This document shows, piece after piece, positions 63,826 to 64,000 of a DNA stretch of 64,000 nucleotides. Numbering within the stretch: the first letter of the stretch is position 1; each line of letters begins with the position of its first letter. This DNA is from an uncultured Ruminococcus sp. (lineage in GTDB: Bacteria > Bacillota > Clostridia > Oscillospirales > CAG-272). The translations under genes were made by a program, and so were the position numbers. The notes beneath the pieces are model-generated. The model did no database searches and had not been told where the DNA came from. It saw nothing but the letters and a program-made list of their open reading frames with translations. The DNA is taken from assembly GCA_902795355.1 (NCBI GenBank), contig CADBKZ010000007.1:38561-102560 (forward strand), written 5' to 3'.

Positions 63826-64000
63826 TTGGGTGTCCGTTGCCCTTCCCCACGCAAAGGATTCTATTTGAGCCGAGCAACGGGCCGTGATTCGGGTTGGTTG
63901 CGCGGGTGCGATACGGGATTTGCGTTGACATCATTTTGACATCACACAAGGGGGAAAAACAGGGTAAAAAAGGGTACAAAACGGCTTTTCGCGGCGCGCG
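63826..64000 (+). repeat. attR: Right copy of the long direct repeat (attR or shared att of a tandem element)
   Basis: 63902-64000 equals 49275-49373 base for base; 63826-63901 matches the left copy imperfectly. The repeat runs to the window edge, so its true length is unknown. Confidence 0.8.

Larger units (their letters stand above)
49275..64000. mobile_element. Integrated inovirus-like (filamentous ssDNA phage) element
   Basis: About 14.6 kb between two direct repeats, with a tyrosine integrase at the left end, lysogeny-like divergent regulation, HUH replication initiator, membrane FtsK/HerA-type ATPase, several small single-span membrane proteins and a large signal-peptide surface protein, but no capsid, portal, terminase or tail genes. 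This combination is known from filamentous phages and their prophages. An unusual conjugative or satellite element cannot be fully excluded. Confidence 0.65.

Noticed and set aside
63185..63887. Several 70-90-codon frames in the right-end non-coding region
   Set aside because: They overlap the large stem-loop and the repeated motifs, lack ribosome-binding sites and have low-complexity Arg/Lys-rich products.

Overview
The window looks like chromosome of a strictly anaerobic, gut-type Firmicute (class Clostridia). The backbone is GC-rich, promoters are Gram-positive style (TTGACA, 17 bp, TATAAT), ribosome-binding sites are strong AGGAGG types, and there is an oxygen-sensitive class III ribonucleotide reductase. 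No 16S rRNA or other phylogenetic marker is present, so the taxon is an inference. Three kinds of DNA alternate: conserved backbone, a restriction-modification/mobilization island (about 24.9-38.7 kb), and an integrated element of about 14.6 kb that resembles a filamentous (inovirus-like) prophage (about 49.3-63.9 kb, flanked by a 99-bp perfect direct repeat that reaches the window edge).

Backbone, left part (0-24.8 kb): nucleoside hydrolase (cut by the window edge), a GH20 hexosaminidase-like enzyme, an ABC-FtsX fusion transporter, and a seven-gene aromatic amino-acid operon on the minus strand (pheA-aroB-aroE/aroK fusion-aroQ-aroA-tyrA-aroF). The operon genes overlap by 4 nt at most junctions, and it is preceded by a canonical promoter, a 24-codon Tyr/Phe-rich leader peptide and an intrinsic terminator, i.e. 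a transcription attenuator. Then follow an AEC-family permease divergent from a TetR-ABC-ABC2 export operon with a tandem palindromic operator, a GxDLY/GDSL esterase, a block of interspersed repeats, a secreted duplicated-domain protein with a small ORF behind it, an E2-acyltransferase-like protein lacking the catalytic His, RNase HI, and a deacetylase-like protein.

Island (about 24.9-38.7 kb): a four-helix-bundle gene and a crystallin-J1-like gene next to hairpin-rich arrays, a large serine recombinase, an XRE regulator, a DUF4143 ATPase, a complete type III restriction-modification pair (mod/res), an AT-rich protein that combines a candidate PD-(D/E)XK nuclease site with a SEC-C zinc motif, a candidate structured RNA, an oriT resembling that of pMV158, and a MobV relaxase. 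It ends next to a tRNA-Glu gene.

Backbone, centre (38.8-49.2 kb): tRNA-Glu(CTC), a MarR-regulated heterodimeric ABC exporter, an NrdG-type activase, nrdD with a fused glutaredoxin-like domain behind two NrdR boxes, a metallophosphoesterase and thioredoxin reductase.

Prophage-like element (49.3-64.0 kb): tyrosine integrase, HigBA-type toxin-antitoxin, a probable type I toxin with convergent antisense RNA, a divergent repressor, a short antisense RNA across the leader of the main operon, small DNA-binding and zinc proteins, an SSB-like candidate, a run of small single-span membrane proteins, an 893-aa surface/adsorption-like protein with a repetitive cytoplasmic tail, a membrane FtsK/HerA-type ATPase (pI/Zot-like), an HUH rolling-circle replication initiator, a second convergent small-peptide locus, a large stem-loop and candidate integrase arm sites. 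There are no capsid, terminase or tail genes. The gene set fits a filamentous ssDNA phage of Gram-positive hosts, and the right-hand repeat suggests a tandem arrangement with a further element beyond the window.
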